From Burkholderiales bacterium (GTDB taxonomy: Bacteria > Pseudomonadota > Gammaproteobacteria > Burkholderiales > WYBJ01): a stretch of 64,000 bases of DNA. Both the position numbers and the translations under genes were made by a program. The notes under the pieces were generated by a model. The model searched no databases. It saw nothing but the letters and a program-made list of their open reading frames with translations, and had not been told where the DNA came from. The DNA lies in contig JALHQN010000021.1 of NCBI GenBank assembly GCA_022841915.1, positions 1 to 64,000 of the forward strand. Direction: 5' to 3'. Below are positions 53,877-62,457 of this stretch, in pieces; the first letter of the stretch is position 1; each line of letters opens with the position of its first letter.

Positions 53877-54830
53877 TCAGGGCGCCAGCGCGGTGGCGAT
53901 CGTGCGCACGTTGTGGCGCATCATGTCGAGGTACGTCGCCGCCGGGCCGCCCGGCGCGGAGAGGGCATCCGAATACAGCGTACCGCCGAGCCGGGCACCG
54001 GACTCGATCCGCACGCGCTCGAGCAAGCGCGTGTCGGTAATGTTCTCGATGAACACCGCGGGCACGCGCTCGGCCTTGATCTGCCTGATGAGTGCGGCCA
54101 CCCCGGCGGCGGAGGGTTCGGCCTCGTTGCTCACCCCCCGAGCAGCGAAGAACTGCATGCCGTAGGCACGCGCGAAATACCCGAAAGCATCGTGCGAGGT
54201 CACCACGCGACGCCGCTCGGGAGGCAGGCTGCCGAGCGTGGCGCGGATTTCCGCATCGAGCGCCGCGAGTTGGGCGATGTATGCCGCCGCGTTGGCGCGA
54301 AACGCCGCCGCGCCCGCCGGATCGACGCGCGACAACCCCGCTTCGATGTTCGTCACGTAGCGCTTCACGTTCTCGATGTCCTGCCAGGCATGCGGATCGA
54401 TCCCACCGTGATGGTGGTGATGATGCGCGTGTCCTGCGCCCCCCTCGCTCTTCGTTGCCTTGAGGACGCGCACGCCGCGGCTCGCGACGACGATCTCGCC
54501 GCGATAACCTACCGCCGATACGAGCCTGTCCATCCAGCCCTCGAACCCCAGACCGTTCGTGACCACCAGGCGCGCCCGGCCGAGCAGCTTGGCATCGGCT
54601 GGCGTGGGCTGATAGACGTGGGCGTCGCCGTCCGGGCCCACCAAGGCATGCACGCGAATCCGCTCCTGGCCGACGGCACGCGTCAAGTCGGCCAGTATGC
54701 TGAAGGTCACCACCACCGGCACCGCATCGGCCGCCCGAGCAGGGTTCAGACCCAGCATGACGCTTGCGAACGCGATCGAAGCAACGATTCGACGGATAGA
54801 ACGAGGCATACCGACTCTCTTTGTATTCAT
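53877..54830 (-). CDS. znuA: Zinc ABC transporter substrate-binding protein ZnuA
   Basis: 317 aa from the ATG at 54830, which overlaps the znuB stop (ATGA); an ATG at 54809 is an alternative. Signal peptide ends near NPARAAD. Cluster A-I family metal ligands are H71 ([11 protein letters not shown]), H147 (DPHAWQD), H213 ([10 protein letters not shown]) and D288 (YSDALS). A His-rich loop (HAHHHHHH, 134-141) is typical of zinc rather than manganese binders. It captures Zn2+ in the periplasm and feeds ZnuB. Confidence 0.93.
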   Translation of the reverse strand: MNTKRVGMPRSIRRIVASIAFASVMLGLNPARAADAVPVVVTFSILADLTRAVGQERIRVHALVGPDGDAHVYQPTPADAKLLGRARLVVTNGLGFEGWMDRLVSAVGYRGEIVVASRGVRVLKATKSEGGAGHAHHHHHHGGIDPHAWQDIENVKRYVTNIEAGLSRVDPAGAAAFRANAAAYIAQLAALDAEIRATLGSLPPERRRVVTSHDAFGYFARAYGMQFFAARGVSNEAEPSAAGVAALIRQIKAERVPAVFIENITDTRLLERVRIESGARLGGTLYSDALSAPGGPAATYLDMMRHNVRTIATALAP

Positions 54831-55696
54831 GAAGACCAGTGCCACTGCGGACCGAGGCGCCGAGCCAGCACCCCGTCGGTGCCGACCAGCAGGGAAACGA
54901 CGTAGAGGGCACCCAAGGTGAGAACGATGGCCGGTCCGGCCGGGAGTGAGGCGTGAAAAGACATCAACAAGCCGATCACCGAACCCAACACCGCAACGAG
55001 CATCGCCACCAGAATCAGCCGCGACACATCGCGCACCCAAAGGCGGGCTGCCGCTGCGGGCAGGATCATGATGCCCACCGCCATCAAGGTGCCGAGCGCA
55101 TGGAAGCCCGCGACGAGGTTCAGGACCACGAGTACCAGGAACATGAAATGCACCGGTGTGCTCGATCGACCGACGCTCTTGAGAAAAGCCGGGTCGCAGC
55201 ACTCCATCACCAGCGGGCGATAAACCAGCGCAACCGTGACCAGCGTGATGGATGCGATTGCGGCCAGGAGCGTCAGCGCGGCATCGTCGAGCGCGAGCAC
55301 GGTGCCGAAGAGCACATGCATCAGGTCGACGTTGCTGCCGCGCATGGACACGATCATCACGCCGCTGGCGAGCGAGATCAGATAGATGGTGGCGAGGCTC
55401 GCATCCTCGCGCAGCAAGGTGACGCGGGCAATGCCGCCTGCGATCAGCGCCACCGCCAGCCCAACCAGCATGCCCCCGGCCGTCATGGCGGGCAGCGACA
55501 ATCCCGCCACCAGATAGCCGATCGCCGCACCGGGCAGGATGGCGTGAGCGATCGCATCGCCCGCCAGACTCATGCGCCGCAAGATGAGGAATACGCCCAC
55601 CGGCGTCGCGCCCAACGACAAGGCAAGACAGCCGACCAGCGCCCGACGCATGAAGCCGAACTCGACGAACGGGGCAAACAACCAGTCGGCGATCAT
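54827..55696 (-). CDS. znuB: Zinc ABC transporter permease ZnuB
   Basis: 289 aa, start at 55696 overlapping the znuC stop (ATGA). Eight or so transmembrane helices of the ABC-3 type: [100 protein letters not shown]. It is the inner-membrane channel for zinc import. Confidence 0.93.
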   Translation of the reverse strand: MIADWLFAPFVEFGFMRRALVGCLALSLGATPVGVFLILRRMSLAGDAIAHAILPGAAIGYLVAGLSLPAMTAGGMLVGLAVALIAGGIARVTLLREDASLATIYLISLASGVMIVSMRGSNVDLMHVLFGTVLALDDAALTLLAAIASITLVTVALVYRPLVMECCDPAFLKSVGRSSTPVHFMFLVLVVLNLVAGFHALGTLMAVGIMILPAAAARLWVRDVSRLILVAMLVAVLGSVIGLLMSFHASLPAGPAIVLTLGALYVVSLLVGTDGVLARRLGPQWHWSS

Positions 55697-56442
55697 GCGG
55701 CGGCTTTCCGCTCGCAGACCGGCGCGTTTTCGTCGAACGCCTCGCCCTGCTGGCGGGCGCGGAACAGATTCTCGGCTGTCAGCACCTGGGCCGTGGGCCC
55801 GCGAGCGATCGGCTCGCGCGCGAGCAGCAAGGCTTCCGGGTAGTGACCGCGCACGTGTTCGAGGTCGTGCAGCACTGCGATCACCGTACGACCCTCGCCG
55901 TGCCAACGCTCGATGAGCGCCGCGAGTTCCCCCACCGTCTTCAGATCGATGGCCGAATACGGCTCGTCGAGCAGAATCAGCTGAGCGTCCTGGAGCAGCA
56001 GCCGCGCGAAGCGGGTACGCTGCAATTGCCCCCCCGAAAGCGACCCGATCGGTCGATGCTCGAAACCGCTCAGACCGACCTCGGCGAGCGCCGCCGCGAC
56101 GCGCGTGCGTCCCGCCTTGCCGAGCCCGCGAAACGGCCCGATGCGGCGCCACAACCCCATCGCGACGAAGTCGAAGACCGTGATGGGAAACGTCGGGTCC
56201 AGCGTCGAATGCTGGGGCAGATAAGCGACGTCGTGGCGCGAGAAGCCACAGCGCTCGATCCGGCCGCCGAGCGGTGCGATCTCGCCCGCGATCGCCTTGA
56301 GCAAGGTGGACTTGCCGGCACCGTTGGGCCCGACCAACGCGAGCAGGCTGCCCGCCGCCACCTCGCCGCCGAGGTGATGCACGACCGGGTGGCGGTCGTA
56401 GCCCAGCGTGAGATCCTCGAATCGCAACAGTCGGCTGGCCAT
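55693..56442 (-). CDS. znuC: Zinc ABC transporter ATPase ZnuC
   Basis: 249 aa from the ATG at 56442; the longer open frame upstream encodes a different (small membrane) product in another frame. Walker A GPNGAGKST (~40-48), signature LSGGQLQRTRFARLL, Walker B LILLDEP and switch His LHDLEH are intact. It powers ZnuB. The ribosome site is weak; the start lies 5 bp after the stop of a small ORF, suggesting translational coupling. Confidence 0.92.
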   Translation of the reverse strand: MASRLLRFEDLTLGYDRHPVVHHLGGEVAAGSLLALVGPNGAGKSTLLKAIAGEIAPLGGRIERCGFSRHDVAYLPQHSTLDPTFPITVFDFVAMGLWRRIGPFRGLGKAGRTRVAAALAEVGLSGFEHRPIGSLSGGQLQRTRFARLLLQDAQLILLDEPYSAIDLKTVGELAALIERWHGEGRTVIAVLHDLEHVRGHYPEALLLAREPIARGPTAQVLTAENLFRARQQGEAFDENAPVCERKAAA

Positions 56443-56447
56443 GCGAA

Positions 56448-56579
56448 CTACAGAACAGCCCAGGCGTAGGCCGACCACAGGACGACGAGCAACGCCAAGG
56501 CAAAGGCAAGCCGCAGCGGGGCGCTCGCGCAGAGGACGGAATTGCCGGAATCTCTCGAAGAGTGGCGGGAGCGGAACAT
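56448..56579 (-). CDS. Possible 43-aa membrane peptide upstream of znuC
   Basis: From an ATG at 56579 the frame encodes 43 aa: a polar N-terminal half rich in Ser and Arg, then one strong hydrophobic segment (LAFALALLVVLWSAYAWAVL) ending at the stop. The stop lies 5 bp before the znuC ATG. No clear ribosome site precedes it, so the call rests on the membrane segment, the spacing and the position in the zinc operon. It may be a leader peptide or a small transporter subunit, or not expressed. Confidence 0.4.
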   Translation of the reverse strand: MFRSRHSSRDSGNSVLCASAPLRLAFALALLVVLWSAYAWAVL

Positions 56580-56620
56580 CGGCGCGCTGGGAGGGAGAAG
56601 GAGGAAAACGCGCCAATGAT

Positions 56621-56633
56621 GCAATTTAGTTGC
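56621..56633. promoter_or_regulatory. Palindromic AT-rich site upstream of the zinc operon (candidate Zur operator)
   Basis: GCAATTTAGTTGC (56621-56633) is a near-perfect palindrome within the only AT-rich patch (56616-56645) in this part of the window. TTGCAT repeats on the minus strand flank it and could supply a -35 box for the operon. Zur normally binds an AT-rich dyad upstream of znu genes; this site differs from the usual TTATA-centred consensus, so the assignment is tentative. Confidence 0.4.
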
Positions 56634-56844
56634 TTTTAATGCAAGCGCGAAACCGCTCCGCGAGACGCGGGCCACGGGCGCCGCCACCCGCGCTTGACGC
56701 ATCTGGCCTCGCTCCCGTCACGGACGCCGAGCGAATTCAATGCTGGTTTGGCGCGAAAGCGCCCTCACATACAACTGCCTTGCGCCTCCAGGCAGCGTCG
56801 CTCACTGCAATCGCGATCTGCCGCGAGATCGCAGCGCCACCGGG

Positions 56845-57258
56845 CTACGACGATACCGGGCCGAACACGGGCAGGTTGTACTCGCCGTACTTGTCCTGAC
56901 CATCGGTCCAGCGCAGCGACAGTGTCATGCCTTCGCGCAGATCGGCGACCTCCATGTCGACCGGATAGGCGACGAAGAGCGGCCCTTCGTCGAGTTCGAG
57001 CACGATCACCGTATGCGGCGCGGGGTACTCGGGAAAGTAGCCCCGCCGGAAGGTCGTCCACGACAACACCTTGCCTTGGCCGCCCATGGCGGCCCATTCG
57101 AACTCGTCGGAGAGACATTTGTCGCAGGTGGGTCCGGGCGGCCAGCGGAACTTCCCGCAGTCGCAACACTTCTGCAGCCGAAACTCCTTCTTTTGCGTGT
57201 AGGCCCAGAACTGCTCGGCATACGGATCCATGGAGCGGATCGGACGTGGCGTGGCCAT
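56845..57258 (-). CDS. DUF35 OB-fold/zinc-ribbon acyl-CoA-associated protein
   Basis: 137 aa. The N-terminal rubredoxin-like zinc ribbon has CCDCGKFRWPPGPTCDKC (C-x2-C ... C-x2-C, ~residues 31-48), followed by an OB fold (GKVLSWTTFRRGYFPEYPAPH, FVAYPVDM, GMTLSLRW). DUF35 proteins bind CoA esters and form complexes with thiolase-like partners, for example ChsH2-Ltp2 in steroid side-chain cleavage. The thiolase-like gene ends 3 bp upstream of it on the same strand, consistent with a complex. Confidence 0.88.
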   Translation of the reverse strand: MATPRPIRSMDPYAEQFWAYTQKKEFRLQKCCDCGKFRWPPGPTCDKCLSDEFEWAAMGGQGKVLSWTTFRRGYFPEYPAPHTVIVLELDEGPLFVAYPVDMEVADLREGMTLSLRWTDGQDKYGEYNLPVFGPVSS

Positions 57259-57261
57259 CGC

Positions 57262-58464
57262 TCAGCCTCCCTTCGTGTAGATGATGCTCTTGCACTTGCC
57301 CGCGACGTCGTGGACGTACTGAGCGACTTCCGCACCCTGCACCTGACGCTGCCCCAGCCCGCCGCGCAATTGGCGCACGAGTTCGGGCTGGTGATTCCAG
57401 CTCTGCATGTAGCTCTCCGAGAGCATGCCGCCGCTGGTATTGCAGGGCAGCTCGCCGCCGATTTCGATGCGTCCGTTCTGCACGAATGGGCCGCCCTCGC
57501 CCTCCTTGCAGAAACCGAAGCCTTCAAGAGAGGCCAGCAGGTGCACGCTGAAGCTGTCGTAGGTAGCGAACACGTCGATATCCTTGGGACCGACGCCCGC
57601 CATGGGATAGACCTGCGCGGCAACCTCCCGGTGCGCGGTATGGTAGAAGTCCTTCAGGCGCGGGCGCAGCTGCGTCGCATCGACGTTTTCTTCCGACCAG
57701 CCGAAGCCGCTCACCATGACCGGCGTCTGGCGGCAATCCTTCGCCATGTCGGCACGGCGCAAGATGATCGCCACCCCGCCGTCGTTGATCAGGCAATAGT
57801 CGAACAGCCGCAGCGGCTCGGCGACGTAAGGCGCCTTCATGTAATCCTCGATCGTGATCGGCTTTTGCATCACCGCATTCGGATTCATGCAGGCGTGCTT
57901 GCGAAACGCCACCGCGATCGCGCCCAGCTGCTCGTCCGTCGTGCCGTAGAGCAGCTTGTGGCGCTGGAACAAGAGCGCATAGAGTGCCCCCTGCGAGGTG
58001 AGGCCCCAGGGCGCATAGTAGAAATACGAGGTGATGCCCCCGCCGGTCACGCGCGAACCGCCGTAGGCGGTATCCATCGAGCGCTGCGCATTGCCGTAGA
58101 CGAGTGCCACGGTCGTGCAGAGGCCGCAATTGATGGCCATGGCCGCTTCGATGATGCACTGGGCCGCATCGCCGCTGCCGCTCCAGCGCGGGTTCATGCC
58201 CCAGAGCTCGCAGGCCCGCTCGCTGGACAACGTCGGCCCCGTGCACAGGCCGTCGATCTCGTCCTTCTTCAGCCCGGCATCGTCCAAGGCCCGCTTCAGC
58301 GCCCGCGAGGCGAGCGTATACGAATCGTAGCGCACCTCCCCCTTGGCCATCGCTTTGCCGCCTGCGCCGCGATAATCCGCACCGTAGTCGGTCTCCCCGA
58401 CGCCGACGACGGCGACGGTGTCCTTGAGCGGCCCGAGCCGTTCACGATCGAAGCTGACCGCCAT
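57262..58464 (-). CDS. Thiolase-like lipid-transfer protein (Ltp2/SCP2-thiolase type)
   Basis: 400 aa from the ATG at 58464 after TAGGAGAAGG. SCP2-thiolase fold: VAVVGVGETDYG, DAGLKKDEIDGLCTGPT, MDTAYGGSRVTGGG, IEDYMKAPYVAEPLRLFDYC, INDGGVAIIL, ATYDSFSVHLLASLEG, GGELPCNTSGGMLSESYMQ. The canonical nucleophile Cys position (C-x-x-G-S) reads S-G-S-G-D, as in lipid-transfer-type members that act as retro-aldolases with a DUF35 partner. It is paired with DUF35 here, so C-C bond cleavage of a CoA ester is more likely than classical thiolysis (inference). Confidence 0.83.
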   Translation of the reverse strand: MAVSFDRERLGPLKDTVAVVGVGETDYGADYRGAGGKAMAKGEVRYDSYTLASRALKRALDDAGLKKDEIDGLCTGPTLSSERACELWGMNPRWSGSGDAAQCIIEAAMAINCGLCTTVALVYGNAQRSMDTAYGGSRVTGGGITSYFYYAPWGLTSQGALYALLFQRHKLLYGTTDEQLGAIAVAFRKHACMNPNAVMQKPITIEDYMKAPYVAEPLRLFDYCLINDGGVAIILRRADMAKDCRQTPVMVSGFGWSEENVDATQLRPRLKDFYHTAHREVAAQVYPMAGVGPKDIDVFATYDSFSVHLLASLEGFGFCKEGEGGPFVQNGRIEIGGELPCNTSGGMLSESYMQSWNHQPELVRQLRGGLGQRQVQGAEVAQYVHDVAGKCKSIIYTKGG

Positions 58465-58474
58465 GTGCCTTCTC

Positions 58475-59848
58475 CTAGATGACGCCGCGCTCGCGCAGCG
58501 ATTGAATCTCCGCCTCGGACATGCCGAGCAGTTCCCCGTATACGTACCGATTGTGCTCGGCGAGCGCCGGTGCGCGATGGCGGTTGTTCGCCGGCGTGCG
58601 TGACATGCGCACCGGGTAACCCTCGAATGGAAACTCGCCGCCCACTTCCGGATGCTCGATGATCGGGAACATCTCGCGATGCTGGAGCTGCGGGTCGTAC
58701 TCGACACGATCCTCGGCACTCTGCACGACAGCTGCGACGATGCTCGCCGCCTGACACTTGCGCATGATGTCGTAGCGGCGCCGGGCGCGTGTCCACTGGC
58801 CGACGATCGCGTCGAGTTCGTCCTGATGCTGAACGCGAGCCTCGTTGGTCGCGAACTTCGGATCGGCGGCAAGCCCCGGCTTCTCCATCAATACGCACAA
58901 GGCCTCGAACTGCGTCTGCGTCTCGCAGGCGATGAACACCCACCAGTCTTGGCCGACGCGATCCTTGCCGGCGCAGCGATAGGTGTTGTGCGGAGCGAGC
59001 GCCGGAAAGACCGACCGGTTGCCCGGCGGGAAATCGGGCCGTCGGGTGCGACGCCCGTTCACCTGGTAATCGAGCATGTAGGTGCCGAGCATCGACATCG
59101 CGCCTTCGGTCACCGAATAGTCGATATAGCAGCCCTCGCCGGTCTTCTTCGCCTGCAGCAGCCCCTGGATGAGCGCAAGACCGCCCATCCAGCCGCCCAT
59201 GACGTCGAGGTACGAGAACCCCCAGCCTGCCGGCGGCTTTCCGGGCAGGCCCGACGCGAGAGAGAGTCCGGACTGCGCCGCAGCCGTCGGCCCGAAGCTG
59301 CGATAACCCTTCCAGTCCCCCGTATGGCCGAAGCCCGATGTGCTCATGTAGACGAGCCGCGGGTTGAGTTCGTGAATCCGCTCCCAGGTGAGCCCCCATT
59401 TCGGGAGGACTTCGGCACTGAAGTTCTCCACCAGCGCGTCGCACTTGCCGATCAGCCGCTCGACGATCTTGAGCCCTTCGGGACTGCGCGTGTTCAGGCT
59501 GATTGCGAGCTTGCCGTTGTGCAACGTGTTCCAGTACGGCGCGGCGTAGAGCTTGGGCCGCCCGGGTGCCGTCGCGACCGTGGACTCGTCCCGATGGGTG
59601 TTGAATTGAGGATCGGAATAGACCTTGTTCGTCCCCGGCAGTTCGGCCACCTTGGGCTCGTCGGTCAAGATGTGCGGCGTCGCGTTGAAGCGGTGATCGT
59701 CCCAGCCGCCCGCGCGTTCGACATGGATCACCTCGGCGCCGTAGTGGGTGAGCAGGCGCGGCGCCCACGGACCGACGGTCTTCCAGGTGAAGTCGAGTAC
59801 ACGGATGCCGCTGAGGACGCCGGAACCTGCGGTCGGTTTGGCATTCAT
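58475..59848 (-). CDS. CaiB/BaiF-family CoA-transferase (first of a pair)
   Basis: 457 aa from the ATG at 59848, which overlaps the upstream CoA-transferase stop (ATGA). Class III CoA-transferase features: GIRVLDFTWKTVGPWAPRLL, GAEVIHVER, LNTRSPEGLKIVERLIGKCD, ALVENFSAEVLPKWGLTW, YMSTSGFGHTGDWKGYRSFG, and the Asp-containing C-terminal lobe. It moves CoA from a donor acyl-CoA to a carboxylic acid. It is followed 10 bp downstream by the thiolase-like gene. Confidence 0.88.
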   Translation of the reverse strand: MNAKPTAGSGVLSGIRVLDFTWKTVGPWAPRLLTHYGAEVIHVERAGGWDDHRFNATPHILTDEPKVAELPGTNKVYSDPQFNTHRDESTVATAPGRPKLYAAPYWNTLHNGKLAISLNTRSPEGLKIVERLIGKCDALVENFSAEVLPKWGLTWERIHELNPRLVYMSTSGFGHTGDWKGYRSFGPTAAAQSGLSLASGLPGKPPAGWGFSYLDVMGGWMGGLALIQGLLQAKKTGEGCYIDYSVTEGAMSMLGTYMLDYQVNGRRTRRPDFPPGNRSVFPALAPHNTYRCAGKDRVGQDWWVFIACETQTQFEALCVLMEKPGLAADPKFATNEARVQHQDELDAIVGQWTRARRRYDIMRKCQAASIVAAVVQSAEDRVEYDPQLQHREMFPIIEHPEVGGEFPFEGYPVRMSRTPANNRHRAPALAEHNRYVYGELLGMSEAEIQSLRERGVI

Positions 59849-61083
59849 CGGATGGCTCCCGAGGCGCGCAGTGCGGCGATCCCTTCGGAGGAGAGACCCA
59901 GATCGTGCGCCAGAATGTGCTGCGTATGCTCGCCCAGATGCGGCGCGCGGCCACGCGCCTCGACGCCCAGGGCATCGCACGCGAACGGCCCGCGCGGAAA
60001 CGGAATCGAGCGACCGATCTGCGGCTGCTCGATCGAGCGCCAGTAGTCACGCTGTCGATAATGCGCGATATCGTAGTTCTCTTCGGCCGCGTGGACGAGC
60101 CCCCATGAGATGCCGTAGGACTGGGCACGATGAAAGCATTCTTCGCCGTTGCTGGCGGCGATGAGACGCGCGATGGCGTCGCGCACCACGGTCCCCGTCC
60201 GGTACTCCGAGGTGCGAAACGCCTCGTCCTGATACTTCGGATCGTGCAGTTCGCCCGCGACGCCCTTCTCGTCCATCCACTTGACGAGGTTCTCCCACAC
60301 GCGCGCACCGAAATTCTGCATCACGGCGATCATGTATTTGCCGTCAGCCGTGGGAAGCTGCAGCGGGGGCTGGCGTCGGGGATTGGCGTGCATCCCTGTC
60401 TGCCGATGCATCGTGGAACCGTAGTACATCCACTGCGGCACGGCCGCTTCGGTGCCGATCGCGCAGACGTCGTGGATCGAGACGTCGATGTACTGCCCCT
60501 GAGCCGAAGTCATGCGGTCGAACAACGCGACGGTGATGCCGTGCAGCAGGAACGCGCAGCCCATGTGCCAGGCATGATGCCCCTGGCCGCCGATGGGCGG
60601 CGCCTTCGGATCCGAGTAGCCTGAACTCGACATCTGCCCGCCGAGCGCGAGATGCGCATGGTCGTTCACGACGTAGTCGCGCCAGGGCCCGTCTTGACCG
60701 AAGTCGGTGAGCGAGGCGTAGATCAGACGCTCGTTCGAAGCGACCGAAGCGTAATCGAGCCCCAGCGCCGCAAGCGTGCCGGGTCGCGCGCTTTCGAGAA
60801 ACACGTCCGCCTTGAGGAGCAGATCCTTCAACAGACTGCCGGCTGCCGGCCGCGCGAGGTCGAGCGCGAGACTCTCCTTGCCGGTGTTGTTCCACCAGTA
60901 GTCGATGCAGCGATCGGGATCAGGCTTGTCGTCGACGAAGGGCCCGCACCAGCGGCCGGGACTCCCGTCGACGGGCTCGATCTGGATGACACGCGCACCG
61001 CCATCCGCCAGCAACTTGCCCGCCCATTGATTGCGGCGATCGGCAAGTTCGATCACCGTCAGGCCTTCGTACACCCCGCTCAT
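59845..61083 (-). CDS. CaiB/BaiF-family CoA-transferase (second of a pair)
   Basis: 412 aa; ATG at 61083 after AGGAGGAGACG. Family segments: GLTVIELADRRNQWAGKLLAD, GARVIQIEPVDGSPGR, NNTGKESLALDLARPAAG, DVFLESARPGTLAALGLDY, IYASLTDFGQDGPWRDY, SAQGQYIDVSIHDVCAIGTE. Two adjacent class III transferases may form a heteromeric enzyme, as in BbsEF-type succinyl-CoA:benzylsuccinate CoA-transferase, or act on consecutive acids. First gene of the four-gene CoA operon. It is divergent from the alcohol dehydrogenase, with ~200 bp between starts. Confidence 0.88.
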   Translation of the reverse strand: MSGVYEGLTVIELADRRNQWAGKLLADGGARVIQIEPVDGSPGRWCGPFVDDKPDPDRCIDYWWNNTGKESLALDLARPAAGSLLKDLLLKADVFLESARPGTLAALGLDYASVASNERLIYASLTDFGQDGPWRDYVVNDHAHLALGGQMSSSGYSDPKAPPIGGQGHHAWHMGCAFLLHGITVALFDRMTSAQGQYIDVSIHDVCAIGTEAAVPQWMYYGSTMHRQTGMHANPRRQPPLQLPTADGKYMIAVMQNFGARVWENLVKWMDEKGVAGELHDPKYQDEAFRTSEYRTGTVVRDAIARLIAASNGEECFHRAQSYGISWGLVHAAEENYDIAHYRQRDYWRSIEQPQIGRSIPFPRGPFACDALGVEARGRAPHLGEHTQHILAHDLGLSSEGIAALRASGAIR

Positions 61084-61287
61084 CGTCTCCTCCTGTCTGC
61101 GAGGCTTCGCGCTGCGACGAAAGCCCTCGGGACTGCCTCGAAGGATGGTAGCACAGCCTCCGGGCGCCCCATGAACGGCACACTTCGCCAAAACCTGGTT
61201 CGTGTCCAGACACCCCTCGCCGCCAACCGCGTTCGGTTCAACGACTTCCAGGGGGCTATCATGCAGCAACCTCTGAAGGAGCCTTGT

Positions 61288-62457
61288 ATGCGCGAGCGCA
61301 TCTTTGAATTTCCGGCCTTGGAGCGGCTGATCTACGGCAAGGCGGCGGCTACCGCGCTCGCAGCCGAAGCCGAGCGGCTCGATGCCAAACGCGTGTTCCT
61401 CGTCGTCAGCGGCACGATGAATCGCACCACCGACGAGGTGGACAAGGTGCGCGCCGCGCTCGGCTCGCGCTACGCGGGCAGCTACGACAAGATCCCGCCC
61501 TTCACGCCCCGCTCGGCCGTGCTGGAAGCGGCACAGCACGCCCGCTCGGCAGGGACCGACTTGGTCGTCACGTTCGGCGGCGGCTCGGTAACGGAGGCCG
61601 GCAAGCTCGTGCGTCTGTGCCTGCAGCAGGACATCACCGACGTCGACGGCTTCGATCGGTTCCGCGCCATCGTCAATCCCGACGGCACGCGCACCACGCC
61701 GCAGTACGAGGGCCCGCGCATGAACCAGATCGCGATCCCGACCACGCTTTCCGCCGGCGAACTGACGACCGGCGGCGGCGCCACCGACGAACGCATCAAG
61801 CGCAAGTTCAGCCACGCCAACGCGCAGATGATTCCACGGGTGGTGATCTTCGATCCGGCCCCGAGCCTGCATACGCCGCTCTGGGTGTGGCTCTCGACCG
61901 GCGTGCGCGCCATCGATCACGCCACCGAAGGCTTGTGCTCGCCGCTCGCCAATCCGGTGAGCGACGGCCTCTATCTGCAGGCCCTGCGCTTGCTGTGCTC
62001 GTCCCTGCGCCGGACCAAACGCGATCCGAGCGACCTGGACGCGCGCCTGGAGAGCTTCTACGGCATCTGGCTAGCGATCGCCGGGCGCCACGGCGGCGTG
62101 GAAATGGGTGCCAGCCATGCGATCGGTCATGTGCTCGGGGGCACCTGCGGGGTACCGCACGGCTACACCTCGTGCGTGATGCTGCCCCATGTGCTGCGCT
62201 ACAACCGCGCCGCGAATGCCGAGCGCCAGGGCATGGTGGCTGAAGCGCTCGGCCATCCCGGGGAGGATGCTGCCGACGTGCTGACTGCATTCATCGCCGA
62301 ACTCGGGTTGCCGCATCGGCTGGCGGATGTCGGCGTCGAACCGGATCAATTCGCCGTCATCGCGAACAACGCCATGCACGACAAATGGCTGCACACCAAT
62401 CCGGTCAAGATCTCCTCGCCCGAAGAGATCTTGAAGATCCTGGAGGCGGCCGCGTGA
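61288..62457 (+). CDS. Iron-type alcohol dehydrogenase / maleylacetate reductase family
   Basis: 389 aa. I choose the ATG at 61288 because AAGGAG lies seven bases upstream; an ATG at 61261 has none. Group III features: VVTFGGGSVTEAGK (NAD(P) binding), IPTTLSAGELTTGGG, the metal ligands in AIDHATEGL and GASHAIGHVLGGTCGVPHG. It oxidises an alcohol or reduces an enoate such as maleylacetate. It overlaps the next gene by 4 bp. Confidence 0.88.
   Translation: MRERIFEFPALERLIYGKAAATALAAEAERLDAKRVFLVVSGTMNRTTDEVDKVRAALGSRYAGSYDKIPPFTPRSAVLEAAQHARSAGTDLVVTFGGGSVTEAGKLVRLCLQQDITDVDGFDRFRAIVNPDGTRTTPQYEGPRMNQIAIPTTLSAGELTTGGGATDERIKRKFSHANAQMIPRVVIFDPAPSLHTPLWVWLSTGVRAIDHATEGLCSPLANPVSDGLYLQALRLLCSSLRRTKRDPSDLDARLESFYGIWLAIAGRHGGVEMGASHAIGHVLGGTCGVPHGYTSCVMLPHVLRYNRAANAERQGMVAEALGHPGEDAADVLTAFIAELGLPHRLADVGVEPDQFAVIANNAMHDKWLHTNPVKISSPEEILKILEAAA

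Noticed and set aside
61084-61920. 279-codon upstream extension of the second CoA-transferase
   Set aside because: It is antisense to the alcohol dehydrogenase, whereas AGGAGGAG and family-typical sequence begin at 61083.
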